DNA of 15,823 nucleotides from Chloroflexi bacterium UBA5177 (GTDB lineage Bacteria > Chloroflexota > UBA5177): assembly GCA_002413265.1 (NCBI GenBank), contig DHWR01000163.1, positions 3,740 through 19,562 of the forward strand. Direction: 5' to 3'. Positions 13,668 to 15,823 of this stretch are shown here, piece after piece. A program made the translations under genes and the position numbers. Below the pieces are notes generated by a model that searched no databases, was not told where the DNA came from, and saw only the letters and a list, made by a program, of their open reading frames with translations. Position 1 is the first letter of the stretch, and every line of letters starts with the position of its first letter.

Positions 13668-14771
13668 CTAACCCCACCAGAAAGAAGCGGCGATCATGAT
13701 GTAAAGCCCGATGAGCGCGGCCCCCTCCAGCCAAGTCGATTCCCCGTCGAAGACGATGAAAGCGCTGATCACGGCCGCCAGGCCGAGTGCCGCTACCAGC
13801 AGCGGTGGGAGCACGAGAGTGAAGTGCACCCCACCTATGAAAAAGCTGAGCAGAACAAGCACAGGTGTTAGCCCGAGCGCCACCTGCAGTGAGCTGTTGA
13901 GGATCACGCTGATCGCGTAGTCCGGCTTGTTGCGGGCGGCGAATCGGACTCCAACAAAGTTCTCCACTGCATTGCCTGCGATAGCCACGATCACCAGCCC
14001 CGTGAAGGCTTGCGACAGGTGCAGCACAGAGATAGCCGGCTTGAGTGCTCCGACGAACCAGTCAGAGACGAAAACCGATCCGAAACCCGCCGTGGCAAGC
14101 ACGGATACGGCCAGCCAAAGTGGCCAGGCAGCGGCGCGTAGCTCCTCGTTCTCCGCGGGAATGGCTGGGGGCCCTCCACTGAGAGACGAGGGAATGCTGA
14201 GCGCGAAGATGACCAGCAACACGACTGCGCAAGCCACGCTGAGCGCATCCGTATGGGCCCCGGCAGGCGTGTGCAGCCCATGGGCCAGGGTCGGCACGGC
14301 GAGCGCTGCAACCGCCAAAAGAGTCAGCGTGGCAATGGTCCGCGGTGCTTCGGGGGAAAAGCGCTGGGTGCCATGGCGATGTCCGCCAACGAGAAACGCG
14401 AGCCCAAGAACGAGGAGACTATTTCCCAGGACAGACCCGACGATGGTGGCCTGGACAACGGTGATCAGCCCGGCGCGGAGCGCAAAGATACCGACAAACA
14501 GTTCGGGCAGATTTCCCAGGGCCGACTGCAGTACTCCGGTGGTGCCGGGCCCCACCCGCTGCCCCAGTTGCTCCGTCGCCTGCCCGACTATCGCTGCCCA
14601 TGCGGCAAGCGCCAATCCTGAAGCCAGAAACGCCGGCACAGCACCGGCATGAGTAACCGTCAGGCTCGCGGATAGGGCGGTGAGCAAGGCAGCTGCAAGA
14701 AGCCCAAGACGTTGGCCGTTGCCTAGGGAGGAGAGCGGGCTCCTGTCACCCTCAGGGTGGACTGTCGTCAT
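13668..14771 (-). CDS. Ca2+/H+ antiporter-type membrane transporter (CaCA superfamily, CAX-like)
   Basis: A 367-residue transporter with about eleven hydrophobic segments and the two inverted alpha-repeats of the CaCA superfamily. The first repeat has GNLPE at 86-90, then LRAGLITVVQATIVGSVLGN; the second has GNAVE at 266-270, then ISVILNSSLQVALGLTPVL. The acidic residues E90 and E270 are the expected ion ligands, and the acidic loop PAENEELR lies between halves. Export of Ca2+ (or another cation) in exchange for H+ is inferred from the family. Start: ATG 14771 overlaps the KdpD-like gene by 20 nt; ATG 14816 is also in frame, with a GGGA upstream, but would overlap by 65 nt. Confidence 0.9.
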   Translation of the reverse strand: MTTVHPEGDRSPLSSLGNGQRLGLLAAALLTALSASLTVTHAGAVPAFLASGLALAAWAAIVGQATEQLGQRVGPGTTGVLQSALGNLPELFVGIFALRAGLITVVQATIVGSVLGNSLLVLGLAFLVGGHRHGTQRFSPEAPRTIATLTLLAVAALAVPTLAHGLHTPAGAHTDALSVACAVVLLVIFALSIPSSLSGGPPAIPAENEELRAAAWPLWLAVSVLATAGFGSVFVSDWFVGALKPAISVLHLSQAFTGLVIVAIAGNAVENFVGVRFAARNKPDYAISVILNSSLQVALGLTPVLVLLSFFIGGVHFTLVLPPLLVAALGLAAVISAFIVFDGESTWLEGAALIGLYIMIAASFWWG

Positions 14772-15823
14772 TCTTGCTGGTTCGGCCCCCTTCTGTGTTA
14801 GCGACGACGTGGACATCGATTCCCGGCATCTTCCGAAGGATGTGACTCGTTAGCGAACCGTGCAGAAATTCTTCCAATCGACTGTGGGTCGGGTGACCGA
14901 TTACGAGCTGAGATACATGGTTTTCGCCAGCATACGCGATCAACTCCTCGGACACCTTGCCTCGCAGACGCACTACCCTCGCCCCCATCTCGTCAGCGAG
15001 TTGGAGGTTTGCGCGAAGCTGACGCTCCTCTTCGACACTCTGGGCCCGACGCCGTCCCTCTTGAGGGTCGACGTGGACGACCAAAAGCTCTCCCTTGAGT
15101 GCCGCGGCGATGCGCCAGCCGCGTCGAATGAGCGTTTTTCCGATGGGCCGATGGTCCACACCCACCATGACGCGTTCCCCGACTGACGCAGATCTCCCGA
15201 CCCTCCCGCCAACCATGAAGGCATCGAGCTTCTGTTCCACTTCCCTAGCGGTTGCTCGCAACGCCAAATCCCTCAGTGCCGTCAAGTTGCTCACCGTAAA
15301 GAAGTTTTCCAGAGCTCGTTGGCTCTGTTCGGGTGGGTAGATATTTCCATGCTTCATGCGCTGGATCAGAGCCTCCGGCGCCATGTCGATCAGCTCGACC
15401 TGCTCTGCTTCGTCAACTACCCAGTCCGGAATCGTCTCATGAACCTCGACCCCCGTCATCTGTTCGATGTAGTCGTTGAGACTCTCGAGATGTTGAATAT
15501 TGAGAGTCGAGATGACGGTGATGCCCCCGTCCAGCAATTCTTGAACATCTTGATAGCGCTTTTCGTGTTTGGAGCCCGGCGCATTGCTGTGTGCAAGCTC
15601 GTCGACGAGAGCCACCTGGGGATGGCGAGCGAGCACTGCTTCTGTGTCCATTTCGCGCAGCACCACACCTTTGTAAAGGACTTCACGCGGTGGAATGACC
15701 TCGAGGTTTGCGATCAGTTCGGCAGTGCGGGCACGGTCGTGAGTCTCAACGAAGCCAACGACGACGTCGGTTCCGCGAGACTTCCTCCGATGAGCCTCCT
15801 GGAGCATGGCGAAGGTCTTGCCT
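14752..15823 (-). CDS. KdpD-like sensor with KdpD-N and USP domains only, N-terminus beyond window
   Basis: The frame enters at the right edge inside the Walker A motif (GKTFAML) and ends at 14752 after about 356 residues. It has the full KdpD N-terminal domain (VDELAHSNAPGSKHEKRYQDV, read across the Walker B block, then TLNIQHLESLND and TGVEVHETIPDWVVD) and a universal stress protein domain (ERVMVGVDH to GSLTSHILRKMPGIDVHVV). It then stops, with a polar tail TEGGRTSKNDDSPP. The four-helix membrane part and histidine kinase of true KdpD are missing. Its stop overlaps the antiporter start, so the two are probably co-translated. No kdpABC genes are in view. A role in sensing or setting ion transport is inference; the missing start means the very N-terminus is not seen. 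Confidence 0.9.
   Translation of the reverse strand, partial: GKTFAMLQEAHRRKSRGTDVVVGFVETHDRARTAELIANLEVIPPREVLYKGVVLREMDTEAVLARHPQVALVDELAHSNAPGSKHEKRYQDVQELLDGGITVISTLNIQHLESLNDYIEQMTGVEVHETIPDWVVDEAEQVELIDMAPEALIQRMKHGNIYPPEQSQRALENFFTVSNLTALRDLALRATAREVEQKLDAFMVGGRVGRSASVGERVMVGVDHRPIGKTLIRRGWRIAAALKGELLVVHVDPQEGRRRAQSVEEERQLRANLQLADEMGARVVRLRGKVSEELIAYAGENHVSQLVIGHPTHSRLEEFLHGSLTSHILRKMPGIDVHVVANTEGGRTSKNDDSPP

Noticed and set aside
13668..15823. A kdp potassium-uptake operon
   Set aside because: No kdpA, kdpB, kdpC or kdpE is present; the sensor lacks a kinase and its neighbour is a CAX-type antiporter.
1..15823. CRISPR array, phage, transposon or known defence system
   Set aside because: No regularly spaced repeats, no transposase, integrase or phage genes, and no known defence families are seen.

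Overview
This is a chromosomal segment of roughly 60% G+C (judged by eye) from a free-living bacterium. Three things point to a Terrabacteria lineage: a large, Bacillus-type signal recognition particle RNA with an Alu domain; an F420-type luciferase-like oxidoreductase; and a DUF6062-type cysteine protein. Chloroflexota or a sister phylum such as Ca. Dormibacterota is my best guess, at low confidence. There are no insertion sequences, CRISPR arrays, phage genes or tRNAs. Most genes are chromosomal housekeeping or transport genes in short operons with 2-65 nt gaps or overlaps.

Left part (1-2588, minus strand): yqeY runs into pgpH, a seven-membrane-helix HD phosphodiesterase that degrades c-di-AMP and is cut by the left window edge. 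Divergent from it is an F420-type oxidoreductase (2664-3596, plus). A long gap follows (3597-4087); it holds the complete SRP RNA (3646-3920), its promoter and terminator, and the terminator of the next gene.

Middle (4088-8989): an orphan sugar-ABC ATPase of the UgpC/MsmX type (minus) has a good sigma-70 promoter. It faces a small HMA-fold protein that lacks the metal-binding cysteines. An M24 aminopeptidase (minus) and an M55 D-aminopeptidase (plus) diverge from a 49-bp gap whose -10 element is palindromic. The M55 gene continues into ruvC (4-nt GTGA overlap) and then an M50-type membrane metalloprotease (2-nt gap).

Right part (9055-15823): a plus-strand operon encodes a YraQ-type permease, its usual TIGR03943 partner, and an unusual third protein with an Ig-like domain and a short propeller-like tail. 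Converging on it are a lipoprotein and a DUF6062 protein with two CxxC...CxxH modules. Next come a 40-residue single-helix membrane protein and a degraded fragment of a CPA1 Na+/H+ antiporter. The window ends with a Ca2+/H+-type antiporter whose start overlaps a KdpD-like sensor that has only the KdpD-N and USP domains and no histidine kinase; this last gene runs off the right edge.

Themes: ion homeostasis (antiporter, KdpD-like sensor, antiporter remnant, permease cassette), peptide turnover (M24, M55, M50) and c-di-AMP turnover. No classical defence or mobile system is visible. The least described pieces are the permease/TIGR03943/Ig cassette, the kinase-less KdpD plus antiporter pair, the DUF6062 protein with its lipoprotein, and the 40-residue protein.
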